Source: CADEFQ01 sp035433705 (GTDB lineage Bacteria > Pseudomonadota > Gammaproteobacteria > Steroidobacterales > Steroidobacteraceae). From it: a stretch of 64,000 nucleotides of DNA. The stretch is from contig DAORVK010000007.1 in the NCBI GenBank assembly GCA_035433705.1, forward strand, positions 27,478 to 91,477, in the 5' to 3' direction. Position numbers and translations under genes: made by a program. This document shows, piece after piece, positions 24,881 through 33,526 of this stretch (the first letter of the stretch is position 1; each line of letters opens with the position of its first letter). The notes below the pieces were generated by a model. It did no database searches and had not been told where the DNA came from. It was given only the letters and a program-made list of their open reading frames with translations.

Positions 24881-26092
24881 ATGCCATTCACGATCGCACT
24901 CAGCGGACTCAATGCCGCATCGGCCGATCTCGCCGTCACCGCGAACAACATCGCGAACGGCTCGACCTCGGGTTTCAAGAGTTCGCGCACCGAGTTTGCA
25001 GACCTCTTTGCCGTCACGCCCTTCGGTGTTTCGAGCACCGCAACCGGCAACGGCGTGAAGGTCTCGTCGGTTGCACAGCAGTTCACGCAAGGCAACATCG
25101 ACTTTACCGACAGCAATCTCGACCTTGCGCTCTCGGGCGACGGCTTTTTCACGCTGAGTGACGCGGGCTCGCTCGCCTACTCGCGGGCGGGCGCGTTCAA
25201 GGTCGACAACCAGGGCTATGTCGTGAGCGGCACGGGCGCGCGACTCCAGGTATTTCCGCCGCTCCCGAACGGTGGCTTCAACACGGGCGGACTCGCCGAC
25301 CTGCGGCTTGTGACCAGCGAAAGCGCGCCGCAGGCAACCGGCATGATCGATATGACGCTCAATCTGCCCGCCGATGCGACGGCGCCGGTGACGGCTTTCG
25401 ACCCCGCGGACGCGTCGAGTTATAACCGCCAGACCTCGATGACTGTGTACGACTCGCTCGGTGCTGCGCACACCACCAGCTTCTATTTCGTCAAGGGTGC
25501 GCTCGCCAATGAATGGACTGTGCAGGCCTATACCGACGGCACGGCGGTCGGCACGCCGCAGGCGCTGACATTCAACAGCAGCGGTGCGCTCGTGACGCCG
25601 GCTGCGGGCACGATCGCGTTCCCGCCGTACACGCCGGCGACTGGCGCCGCCCCGCTCGCGTTGACGCTCGACGTCACTGGCGCGACGCAGTACGGCAGCA
25701 ACTTCGGTGTGCAGTTCACGCAGGACGGTTTCACGACCGGCGCGCTCTCCGGGATCGACGTGGACCCCACGGGCGTCGTGAGTGCGCGCTATACGAACGG
25801 CCGCTCGGTTCCGCTCGGTCAGGTGGCCATCACGACCTTTGCGAACGTGCAGGGTCTGCAGAAGCTCGGCGACACGCAATGGGGCGAGACCTTCACGTCG
25901 GGCGGTGCCCAACGCGGCACGGCCGGCAGCTCGGGCTATGGCCAGATCCAGTCGGGCGCGCTCGAGGCCTCGAATGTCGAGATCACGCAGCAGCTCGTCA
26001 ACATGATCACCGCGCAAAGGAACTTCCAGGCAAACGCGCAGATGATCTCGACGGCCGACCAGATCACGCAGACGATCATCAACATCCGCTGA
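24881..26092 (+). CDS. flgE: Flagellar hook protein FlgE
   Basis: FlgE (403 aa, usual size) is the hook subunit. N-terminal D0: IALSGLNAASADLAVTANNI then NGSTSGFKSSRTEFADLF. C-terminal D0: GALEASNVEITQQLVNMITA followed by QRNFQANAQMISTADQITQT. The middle is the surface-exposed beta region (FlgE D1/D2), including SMTVYDSLGAAHTTSFYFVK, which is well conserved. Its TGA shares a base with the flgF ATG (TGATG), indicating coupled translation. Confidence 0.97.
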   Translation: MPFTIALSGLNAASADLAVTANNIANGSTSGFKSSRTEFADLFAVTPFGVSSTATGNGVKVSSVAQQFTQGNIDFTDSNLDLALSGDGFFTLSDAGSLAYSRAGAFKVDNQGYVVSGTGARLQVFPPLPNGGFNTGGLADLRLVTSESAPQATGMIDMTLNLPADATAPVTAFDPADASSYNRQTSMTVYDSLGAAHTTSFYFVKGALANEWTVQAYTDGTAVGTPQALTFNSSGALVTPAAGTIAFPPYTPATGAAPLALTLDVTGATQYGSNFGVQFTQDGFTTGALSGIDVDPTGVVSARYTNGRSVPLGQVAITTFANVQGLQKLGDTQWGETFTSGGAQRGTAGSSGYGQIQSGALEASNVEITQQLVNMITAQRNFQANAQMISTADQITQTIINIR

Positions 26093-26829
26093 TGGACAAG
26101 TACCTCTATGTGGCGATGACCGGCGCCAAGGAAACCTTGCGCGCACAGGCTGTCAACAGCCACAACCTCGCCAACGCCAGCACGACCGGCTTTCGAGCCG
26201 ACCTCGCCGCGTTCCAGACGCGGGCGGTCGACGGCAGCGGCTTTGCCTCGCGCGCCTACGCGACGAATGCGACGATCGGCTGGGACACGACCACCGGCGC
26301 GCTGCTTGCCACCGGGCGCGACCTCGACGTTGCGGTGAACGGCGGGGGCTGGATCGCCGTGCAGTCTGCCGATGGGAGCGAGGCCTACACGCGTGCCGGC
26401 GACCTGCGTGTCGACACGAGCGGCGCATTGCGCAACGGCGCCGGCGACCTCGTGCTCGGCGACGGCGGGCCGATCACCGTGCCGCAGAACAGCTCGGTCA
26501 TGGTCGGCGCCGACGGGTCGGTGTCGATCGTGCCGGTCGGGCAGGGGCCCGAGACCACGGCGGTGGTCGGCCGCATCAAGCTCGTCAACCCGGCGGCGGA
26601 CACGCTCGAGCGCGGCGCCGACGGGCTCTTTCGCATGCAGGATGGCAGCGCGGCGCCCGCCGACGCGTCCGTCCAGCTCGCCTCGGGCGTGCTCGAATCG
26701 AGCAACGTCAATGCGGCCGGCGCGATGGTCGAGATGATCGAGCTCGCGCGCCGCTTCGAACTGCAGGTCAAGGCCATACGCACCGCGGAGGAGGACGGCG
26801 CCACCGCCGCCCGCCTGCTGCGCGTGTAA
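26092..26829 (+). CDS. flgF: Flagellar rod protein FlgF
   Basis: FlgF (245 aa) forms part of the proximal rod. It begins MDKYLYVAMTGAKETLRAQA, a start typical of FlgF, then NSHNLANASTTGFRADLAAF. The C-terminus LASGVLESSNVNAAGAMVEM and ELARRFELQVKAIRTAEEDG is the family ending. ATG 26092 reuses the last base of the flgE stop; a longer open frame upstream lies within flgE and is not homologous. GGAGG follows before flgG. Confidence 0.96.
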   Translation: MDKYLYVAMTGAKETLRAQAVNSHNLANASTTGFRADLAAFQTRAVDGSGFASRAYATNATIGWDTTTGALLATGRDLDVAVNGGGWIAVQSADGSEAYTRAGDLRVDTSGALRNGAGDLVLGDGGPITVPQNSSVMVGADGSVSIVPVGQGPETTAVVGRIKLVNPAADTLERGADGLFRMQDGSAAPADASVQLASGVLESSNVNAAGAMVEMIELARRFELQVKAIRTAEEDGATAARLLRV

Positions 26830-26841
26830 CGGAGGACATTC

Positions 26842-27627
26842 ATGAATACGGCACTCTGGGCGGCGAAAACGGGGCTCGATGCGCAGCAGACGCGCATGGC
26901 GGTCACGTCGAACAACCTCGCCAACGTTTCGACCACGGGCTTCAAGAAGGGCCGCGCGGTCTTCGAGGATCTGATGTACCAGAACGTGCGCCAGGTCGGC
27001 GGCTCGACGTCGCAGGACACCGAGGCGCCCTCGGGCCTGTCGCTCGGCACGGGCGTGCGCATCGTCGCCACCGAAAAACTCTACACGCAGGGCAGCTTCG
27101 CCAATACCGGCAATGCGCTCGACGTCGCGGTGAGCGGCCGCGGCTTCTTCCAGGTGGAGCTGCCCGACGGCACGACCGGCTACACGCGCGACGGCGCGTT
27201 CCAGCAAAACGCCCAGGGCGAACTCGTCACCTCGAGCGGCTATCGCCTGCAGCCCGGCATCACGATCCCGGACGGCGCGCAGTCGATCACCATCGGCACC
27301 GACGGCATCGTGTCCGCGCTGACCGCCGGCCAGACGACACCCGTGCAGGTCGGCACGCTGCAGCTCGTCGATTTCGTCAACCCCGCGGGCCTGCAGCCGC
27401 GCGGCGAGAACCTGCTCGTCGAATCGGTCGCGAGCGGTCCGCCGCAGGCCGGTACGCCGGGCCTCAACGGGCTCGGTTCGGTGGTGCAGGGCTCGCTCGA
27501 GGCCTCGAACGTCAATGTCGTCGAGGAACTCGTCAACATGATCGAGACGCAGCGGGCGTACGAGATGAACTCGAAGGCGATCTCGACGACCGACCAGATG
27601 CTCGCCTACGTCACGAACCAGCTGTGA
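26842..27627 (+). CDS. flgG: Flagellar distal rod protein FlgG
   Basis: FlgG (261 aa, typical) builds the distal rod. N-terminal WAAKTGLDAQQTRMAVTSNN, then LANVSTTGFKKGRAVFEDLM with YQNVRQVGG, the FlgG-specific YQ.. segment. C-terminal QGSLEASNVNVVEELVNMIE and TQRAYEMNSKAISTTDQML. Ribosome site GGAGG lies 8 bases before the ATG. Overlaps flgH by 4 bases. Confidence 0.97.
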   Translation: MNTALWAAKTGLDAQQTRMAVTSNNLANVSTTGFKKGRAVFEDLMYQNVRQVGGSTSQDTEAPSGLSLGTGVRIVATEKLYTQGSFANTGNALDVAVSGRGFFQVELPDGTTGYTRDGAFQQNAQGELVTSSGYRLQPGITIPDGAQSITIGTDGIVSALTAGQTTPVQVGTLQLVDFVNPAGLQPRGENLLVESVASGPPQAGTPGLNGLGSVVQGSLEASNVNVVEELVNMIETQRAYEMNSKAISTTDQMLAYVTNQL

Positions 27628-28301
27628 TCGCCATGACGGCACCGATCCGTTTGTTTGCCCTGTGCGCCGCCGCGCTCGCCGCGGGCTGCGCTTCGGCGCC
27701 CGACGAGGCCGCCTTCGGCCCCTGGCCGGAAGAGATCGAGGTGGCACCGGCCACGAACGGCGCGATCTACCAGGCAGGGCGGGACGTGGCGCTCTTCGAG
27801 AACGCGGTCGCGCGCAATGCGGGCGACCTCGTCGTGATCCGGCTCGCCGAGCGCACGCAGGCGAGCAAGAGCGCGACGACCAATACCAAGAAGTCGACCT
27901 CCGCGGAGCTGCCGGGCCCCACGATTGCGGGGCGCCCCGTCACGGTGAACGGCGCGCAGGTGCTGCAGATGGGCATGGAGAACGAGTCGGAGTTCAGCGG
28001 CTCGGGCTCGAGCGCGCAGAGCAACCGGCTTTCGGGCGAGATCAGCGCGACCGTCGTGCGCCGGCTCGGCAACGGCAACCTGGTGGTGCGCGGCCAGAAG
28101 TGGCTCACGCTCAACCAGGGCAGCGAATACGTGCGCATCGAGGGCATCATCCGCCCGATCGACATCCAGCCCGACAACTCGATCGAATCCTGGAAGGTCG
28201 CGAGCGCGCGCATCGCCTACGGCGGCCGCGGGTCGCTCGCGGCGGCCAACAAGCCGGGCCTGCTCGCGCGCTTCTTCAACTCGCCACTGATGCCGTTCTG
28301 A
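27624..28301 (+). CDS. flgH: Flagellar L-ring lipoprotein FlgH
   Basis: FlgH (225 aa) forms the outer-membrane L ring. A lipoprotein signal is present with lipobox ALAAGC (acylated Cys at position 22 from GTG 27624; ATG 27633 is an equally valid start). The mature sequence includes NGAIYQAGRDVALFENAVAR, the strand GDLVVIRLAERTQASKSATT and LTLNQGSEYVRIEGIIRPID, all standard for FlgH. Its lipidation links it to the Lol system encoded at 10.6-13.9 kb, a pathway inference. Confidence 0.96.
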   Translation: MIAMTAPIRLFALCAAALAAGCASAPDEAAFGPWPEEIEVAPATNGAIYQAGRDVALFENAVARNAGDLVVIRLAERTQASKSATTNTKKSTSAELPGPTIAGRPVTVNGAQVLQMGMENESEFSGSGSSAQSNRLSGEISATVVRRLGNGNLVVRGQKWLTLNQGSEYVRIEGIIRPIDIQPDNSIESWKVASARIAYGGRGSLAAANKPGLLARFFNSPLMPF

Positions 28302-28303
28302 CC

Positions 28304-29404
28304 ATGCACAAATCCATCGTCACCTTGTTGCTGGTTACCACCCTCGCTACGCCGGCCCACGCCGAGCGCGTCAAGGACCTGGCGTCCGTCGCGGGCGTGC
28401 GCACGAACCAGTTGATCGGCTACGGACTGGTCGTCGGCCTCGACGGCACCGGCGACCAGACGAGCCAGGCGCCGTTCACGATCCAGAGCATCCGCACGAT
28501 GCTCGCGAAGTTCGGCGTGACGATTCCCGACAACGTCAATCCGCAGCTGAAGAATGTCGCCGCGGTCACCGTGACGGCGGACCTGCCGCCGTTCTCGAAG
28601 GCGGGACAGACCGTCGACGTGACCGTCGCCTCGATCGGCAACGCGCAGAGCCTGCGCGGCGGCACCCTCATCATGACGCCGCTGCGCGGCGCCGATGGGC
28701 AGGTCTACGCGATCGCGCAGGGCTCGATGCTCGTCAGCGGCTTCGGCGTGTCCGGCAAGGACGGCTCGCGCATCGCGGTCAACGTGCCGAGCGGCGGGCG
28801 TATCCCGAACGGCGCGACCGTCGAGCGGGAAGTCGGCAACCAGTTCGGCGCCGAACCTTTCGTGATGCTGAACCTGCACACGCCGGATTTCTCGACGGCT
28901 TCGCGTCTCGCGGCAGGCATCGACGGACTGCTCGGCGCGGGCACGGCCGAGGCGCTCGATGCCGTGTCCGTGCGCGTGGCAGCCCCGCGGGAGACCGGCC
29001 AGCGCACGGCCTTCCTCGCCGTCCTCGAGGAACTCGAGGTGCAGCCGGGCGAGGCGCCGGCGCGTGTCATCGTCAACTCACGCACCGGCACGGTCGTCAT
29101 CGGCAATCGTGTGCAGGTGCGACCGGCCGCGGTGGCCCACGGGTCGCTCTCGGTCACGATCACGGAGCGCGTCGATGTCAGCCAGCCGAATCCGTTCGGC
29201 CGTGGCGAGACGGTCGGCGTGCAGCGGAGCGAACTCGAGGTCTCGCAACCCGAGGCGCGCATGTTCGTGTTCAATGCGGGCGTCAACCTCGATGAAATCG
29301 TGCGGGCCGTGAACCAGGTGGGCGCGGCACCCGGCGACCTGGTCGCCATCCTCGAAGCCCTGAAGGCCGCCGGTGCGTTGCGCGCCGAGCTGATCGTGAT
29401 CTGA
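28304..29404 (+). CDS. flgI: Flagellar P-ring protein FlgI
   Basis: FlgI (366 aa) forms the periplasmic P ring and depends on FlgA for assembly. The Sec signal peptide is residues 1-20 (SIVTLLLVTTLATPAHA, cut before ERVKDL). Family motifs are RVKDLASVAGVRTNQLIGYG, LVVGLDGTGDQTSQAPFTIQ, NVAAVTVTADLPPFSKAGQ and the C-terminal VNLDEIVRAVNQVGAAPGDL. ATG 28304 starts the signal peptide; the open frame before it lies in flgH and is a shadow. Its stop shares a base with the flgJ ATG. Confidence 0.96.
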   Translation: MHKSIVTLLLVTTLATPAHAERVKDLASVAGVRTNQLIGYGLVVGLDGTGDQTSQAPFTIQSIRTMLAKFGVTIPDNVNPQLKNVAAVTVTADLPPFSKAGQTVDVTVASIGNAQSLRGGTLIMTPLRGADGQVYAIAQGSMLVSGFGVSGKDGSRIAVNVPSGGRIPNGATVEREVGNQFGAEPFVMLNLHTPDFSTASRLAAGIDGLLGAGTAEALDAVSVRVAAPRETGQRTAFLAVLEELEVQPGEAPARVIVNSRTGTVVIGNRVQVRPAAVAHGSLSVTITERVDVSQPNPFGRGETVGVQRSELEVSQPEARMFVFNAGVNLDEIVRAVNQVGAAPGDLVAILEALKAAGALRAELIVI

Positions 29405-30273
29405 TGGGCACGATACCGGCCGCGCCGTCTTCTTTCGGCGATGCGGCAGCGCTCACGTCGCTCAAGCGCGCCGATCGTTCGCAGACGCCGGAGGCGCTGC
29501 GCGAGACCGCGCGCCAGTTCGAGAGCCTCTTCACCCGCATGCTGCTGAAATCGATGCGCGCGACCTCCTTCGACGACACGATGCAAGGGCAGGGCGAGGG
29601 CTTCTACCGCGACCTGTTCGACGACCAGCTCTCGATCGAGCTCTCGAAGGGCAAGGGCCTCGGCCTCGCCGACATGCTCGTCGAGCAGTTGAAGCGCACC
29701 GGACTAGCCGGGATGCGGCCTGCCGGCGACGTGCCAGCCGTGGGCGATCTGCCCACCGTGGGCAATGTGCCCACCGTGGGCGACGCGCGCAAGGACCGGT
29801 TCGTGCAGGCGCTGTGGCCGGATGCCGCGGCCGCGGGCGCCGAACTGGGCGTGGATCCGAAGACCCTGATCGCGCACGCCGCGCTCGAAACGGGCTGGGG
29901 CCGCCACCTGCCGCAAGGTGACGATGGCCGCCCGAGCCACAACCTCTTTGGCGTGAAGGCGACCGGGTGGAATGGCGAGCGCGTGCAGGCCCGCACCCTC
30001 GAATTTGTACAAGGCGAAGCGCAGGCGCGCACCGAGCCGTTCCGGGCCTACGGATCGACCGGCGAGAGCTTCAGGGATTATGTCGCGCTGATCCGCGACA
30101 ACCCGCGGTACGCCGCCGCGAAGGGCACCGGCGCCGATGCGGCCGCGTATGCCCGCGCGCTGCAGGCGGGCGGCTACGCCACCGATCCCGACTATGCCGC
30201 GAAGCTCGAGCGTGTCGCGAACGTGCTCAAGTTCACACCCGCCGCGCCGATAAGCCGGCACCTGGAGACCTGA
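29404..30273 (+). CDS. flgJ: Bifunctional rod cap / peptidoglycan hydrolase FlgJ
   Basis: FlgJ (289 aa) caps the growing rod and cuts peptidoglycan to let it pass. The N-terminal rod-cap domain runs to about residue 100 (ALRETARQFESLFTRMLLKS, then MRATSFDDTMQGQGEGFYRD). A linker with three PxVG repeats (about residues 110-127) joins it to the GH73 glucosaminidase domain: HAALETGWGRHLPQ, with the catalytic Glu in AALETGWG, then SHNLFGVKATGWNGE. The dual-domain form is usual in gammaproteobacteria. The end of the gene contains the FliA promoter of flgK. Confidence 0.95.
   Translation: MGTIPAAPSSFGDAAALTSLKRADRSQTPEALRETARQFESLFTRMLLKSMRATSFDDTMQGQGEGFYRDLFDDQLSIELSKGKGLGLADMLVEQLKRTGLAGMRPAGDVPAVGDLPTVGNVPTVGDARKDRFVQALWPDAAAAGAELGVDPKTLIAHAALETGWGRHLPQGDDGRPSHNLFGVKATGWNGERVQARTLEFVQGEAQARTEPFRAYGSTGESFRDYVALIRDNPRYAAAKGTGADAAAYARALQAGGYATDPDYAAKLERVANVLKFTPAAPISRHLET
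29731..29784 (+). repeat. Three tandem 18-base units in the FlgJ linker
   Basis: Units at 29731-29748, 29749-29766 and 29767-29784, each encoding (V/L)P(A/T)VG(D/N). Units 2 and 3 share 16 of 18 bases; unit 1 is more diverged. They lengthen the hinge between the rod-cap and hydrolase domains, and slippage could vary its length. Confidence 0.75.
30227..30253 (+). promoter_or_regulatory. FliA (sigma-28) promoter of flgK-flgL
   Basis: TCAAGTTC-N11-GCCGATAA, the best sigma-28 match in the window, with a perfect -10. It lies inside the 3' end of flgJ. Predicted start near 30260, 20 bases before the flgK ATG, with GGAGAC as ribosome site. Confidence 0.85.
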
Positions 30274-30279
30274 TTCACC

Positions 30280-32166
30280 ATGGCAGACGTCATGTCCACG
30301 GCCGTCTCGGGCCTGCTCGCCTTCCGGCGCGGGCTCGATACGACGAGCCAGAACATCGCGAACGCGACGACGGCGGGCTACAGCCGCCAGCGTGTGGAGC
30401 TTGCGACGCGGCCGGCGCAGGCTTTCGGCAGCGGCTGGGTCGGTTCGGGCGTACAGGTCACCACCGTCGCGCGAGTCTATGACGCGTTTCTCGCCTCGCA
30501 AGTGCGCTCGAGTGCCTCGAGCCTCGGGCGCTACGACACCCTCGCGACCGAGGCGGAACGCCTCGACAATGTGCTTGGCGATTCCTCGTCGGGACTTTCC
30601 GCCGCGTTCCAGAATCTCGTCAATGCTTTCCAGGAAGTCGCGAACGATCCCTCGTCGCTGACCTCGCGGCAGGTCCTGCTGTCGAAGGCAGGCATCTTTA
30701 CCGACCAGCTCGCGGGCTACGACAGCCGCCTGCGCGGCTTCGCCGCCGAGATCAACACCCGACTGCAGGCGGGCGCCGCCGAGGTGTCTGCACTAGCGGA
30801 TAGTCTCGCGAAGCTCAATACGCAGATCGTCGATGCCTATGGGCGCACCGGCCAACCGCCGAACGATCTCCTCGACCAACGCGACCGCCTGGTCGACCAG
30901 CTGTCCTCCTTCGTAGACGTGTCGGTCGTCACGCAGGACAACGGCGCCGCGAACGTCTATGTCGGTACGGGTCAGCCGCTCGTGATCGGCAGCACCCCGA
31001 CAAGGCTTGCCGTGGCGCCGGACCCGTTCGATCCGACGAGGCTCAATCTGGCCATCCGATCGGGCGCAACCACGACCGACATATCTTCGCAAGTGACCGG
31101 CGGCAGCCTCGGCGGCCTGCTCGAATACCGCGCGCAGATCCTCGAGCCGGCCCGCGATGCGCTCGGCAAAGTGGCGGCGGGTGTCGTCGCCGTCGTCAAC
31201 GGGCAGCACACCCGGGGTATCACGCTCACTGGCGCGATGGGTGCGCCTTTCTTCTCGATCGGAAGCCCCACTGTGCTCGCCTCGGCCGCAAACGGCGGCA
31301 ACGCCGCGGTGTCGGCCTCGATCGTCGACGCAGGAGCGCTCACTGGCGACGACTACGTCTTCGAGTTCACCGGCGCCTGGCAGTTGCGCAACACGACGAG
31401 CGGGTCGACAGTGGCGCTGTCGGGCTCGGGCACCGTCGCCGATCCCTTCACGGCCGACGGGCTGTCGTTCGTCGTCGGCAACACGCCGGTTCCGGGAGAC
31501 AAGTTCCGCATTGAGCCGACACGCGATCTGGTCCGCGGGCTCGGGCTCGCCCTAAGCGATCCTGCGGCGATCGCCGCGGCATCGCCGATTCGCACAGCGG
31601 CCGGCCTCGCCAACGCCGGCACCGGCACCATTTCCCCGCCGACCGTGACCGACGCCACCGACCCGGCTCTGCGCAATACGGTCGCGATCGAGTTCACTTC
31701 CGCCACGACCTATTCGGTGAACGGTGCCGGGTCGTTTGCCTACACGCAGGGAGCGCCGATCGCTCTCAACGGCTGGAGCGTCCACATCGACGGCGCACCG
31801 GTTGCGGGCGACCGGTTCACGATCTCCGACAACTCGAGCGGCAGGGGCGACAACAGCAACCTGCTCGCGATGCTCGGCGCGCTGGAGGCGCCATCGCTCG
31901 GCGGCGGCACGACCTCGATCGCCGATGCCGCGATGCAACTCACCGCGCGCATCGGCACGCAGACCTCGCAGGCGCAGTCGAATCGCGACGCCTTCACGGT
32001 GGTTCACGACCAGGACATCGCGGCACAGCAGTCGGTGTCCGGCGTCAATCTCGACGAGGAAGCTGCCAACCTGATCATGCTGCAGCAGGCTTTCCAGGCC
32101 GCCGCGCAGCTCATCTCGGTGGCGCAGTCGATGTTCGATTCGCTGCTCGGCGCGACGAGGAGATGA
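30280..32166 (+). CDS. flgK: Hook-filament junction protein FlgK (HAP1)
   Basis: FlgK (628 aa) is the first hook-associated protein joining hook to filament. The N-terminus STAVSGLLAFRRGLDTTSQN and IANATTAGYSRQRVELATRP is diagnostic; C-terminal VSGVNLDEEAANLIMLQQAF and QAAAQLISVAQSMFDSLLG close the D0 domain. The centre is variable, with two related Gly/Ala/Thr-rich beta segments of the FlgK D2 type (GDDYVFEFTGAWQLRNTTSG and later GNTPVPGDKFRIEP). At 628 aa it is at the longer end for FlgK. Overlaps flgL by 4 bases. Confidence 0.95.
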   Translation: MADVMSTAVSGLLAFRRGLDTTSQNIANATTAGYSRQRVELATRPAQAFGSGWVGSGVQVTTVARVYDAFLASQVRSSASSLGRYDTLATEAERLDNVLGDSSSGLSAAFQNLVNAFQEVANDPSSLTSRQVLLSKAGIFTDQLAGYDSRLRGFAAEINTRLQAGAAEVSALADSLAKLNTQIVDAYGRTGQPPNDLLDQRDRLVDQLSSFVDVSVVTQDNGAANVYVGTGQPLVIGSTPTRLAVAPDPFDPTRLNLAIRSGATTTDISSQVTGGSLGGLLEYRAQILEPARDALGKVAAGVVAVVNGQHTRGITLTGAMGAPFFSIGSPTVLASAANGGNAAVSASIVDAGALTGDDYVFEFTGAWQLRNTTSGSTVALSGSGTVADPFTADGLSFVVGNTPVPGDKFRIEPTRDLVRGLGLALSDPAAIAAASPIRTAAGLANAGTGTISPPTVTDATDPALRNTVAIEFTSATTYSVNGAGSFAYTQGAPIALNGWSVHIDGAPVAGDRFTISDNSSGRGDNSNLLAMLGALEAPSLGGGTTSIADAAMQLTARIGTQTSQAQSNRDAFTVVHDQDIAAQQSVSGVNLDEEAANLIMLQQAFQAAAQLISVAQSMFDSLLGATRR

Positions 32167-33362
32167 CCGTGCGCACCTCGACGATGGGATCGCATTACAG
32201 TCTCATGAGCCAGATGCTCCGGCAGCAGGCGAGCAGCGCCAAAACGCAGCTGCAGGTGTCTTCGGGCAAGCGCGTGCTCACGCCGTCGGACGATCCGGTT
32301 GCGGCGGGGCGCATCCTCGCACTTGGGAATCAACTGTCTGCCTCGTCCCAGTACGAGCGGAACACGAACGTCGTGCAGACACGTCTCTCGATCGAGGAGC
32401 AGGCACTCGCCGACGCCGGCAAGCTCCTGCAGCGGGTACGCGATCTCACGCTCGCGGCGAACAACGGCACGCTCGACGACAAGTCGCGCGCGGCGATCGC
32501 CACCGAACTCACCGAACGCATCGGAGAACTGCAAGCCATCGCGAACCGCCGCGATGCCACCGGCGAGTATCTCTTCGCCGGCAACAGTGTTGGCACGCAG
32601 CCCTTCGTCCGTTCTGCCGCGGGAATGATCTACGCGGGCGACCAGGCCATTCGCGAAGTACAGGTGAGCCCGACCCAGTTCGTGAAGATCGGCCACAGTG
32701 GCGATCAGGTCTTCAGGGGCGCGCCAAACGGTAGCGGCCGCTTCACCGTCGACACAGGGGCCGCCAACACGGGCTCCGGCTGGATAGCGCCGCTCGCGAT
32801 CGTCGACCCTTCCGCCTGGACGGGTGGCAGCTTCAACGTGCGCTTTCTTGACGCGGCGAACTACGAGATCCTCGACGCGTCGAACACGCAGGTGGCGACC
32901 GGGGTCTACGCCTCCGGCCACAGTATCGATTTCAACGGTGTGCGCTTTGCGATCACGGGCGCACCCACGGCGAACGACACCTTTTCGGTCGCACCGGCCG
33001 CACGCGAGGACATCTTCGCGACATTCGATGCGCTCGCAGCGACGTTGCGCCAGCCGACCGCGACCGACACGGACCGCGCGCGATTCAATACCGACATCTC
33101 AGTGGCGCTTGCGCAAATAGACAGCGGCATGGATCACCTGATCAACGTGCGCTCCGAGGTCGGGGCCCGACTCAACGTCATCGACAACGTGACCACGTCG
33201 CGGGAGAACCTGGAGCTCGAGCTGCAGACCGCCGTGTCGAATCTGCGGGACGTCGACATGATCGAGGCGCTCAGTCGGCTCGCGCTCGAAAAGTCGGCGC
33301 TCACGGCGGCGCAAAAGTCGTTTGCGCAGCTCTCGCGCCTGTCGCTGTTCGACTATCTGTGA
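32163..33362 (+). CDS. flgL: Hook-filament junction protein FlgL (HAP3)
   Basis: FlgL (399 aa) is the second junction protein, between FlgK and flagellin. The flagellin-like N-terminus contains SSGKRVLTPSDDPVAAGRIL, and the C-terminal coil has VRSEVGARLNVIDNVTTSRE then LSRLALEKSALTAAQKSFAQ. LFDYL ends it. ATG 32163 overlaps the flgK stop. The genes are followed by the fliC promoter. Confidence 0.95.
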   Translation: MTVRTSTMGSHYSLMSQMLRQQASSAKTQLQVSSGKRVLTPSDDPVAAGRILALGNQLSASSQYERNTNVVQTRLSIEEQALADAGKLLQRVRDLTLAANNGTLDDKSRAAIATELTERIGELQAIANRRDATGEYLFAGNSVGTQPFVRSAAGMIYAGDQAIREVQVSPTQFVKIGHSGDQVFRGAPNGSGRFTVDTGAANTGSGWIAPLAIVDPSAWTGGSFNVRFLDAANYEILDASNTQVATGVYASGHSIDFNGVRFAITGAPTANDTFSVAPAAREDIFATFDALAATLRQPTATDTDRARFNTDISVALAQIDSGMDHLINVRSEVGARLNVIDNVTTSRENLELELQTAVSNLRDVDMIEALSRLALEKSALTAAQKSFAQLSRLSLFDYL

Positions 33363-33399
33363 GGACCGTCACACCCCGCGCGATTCGCCTCCCGTCCGC

Positions 33400-33426
33400 T
33401 CAAGCTTCGGGGTCGGGCACCGATAC
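33400..33426 (+). promoter_or_regulatory. FliA (sigma-28) promoter of fliC
   Basis: TCAAGCTT-N11-ACCGATAC with exact spacing. Predicted start near 33433 leaves a 94-base leader; AGGAG is located 14 bases before the ATG. It is the expected late-class flagellin promoter. Confidence 0.78.
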
Positions 33427-33526
33427 AGGGCATGTCACGGTCACCGGCGCACATCACGCCACCACCGTACTGAAATCGCGCTGCGGGCAGTGGCCCACGG
33501 CCAGGCAACTACAGGAGTAACTCGTA

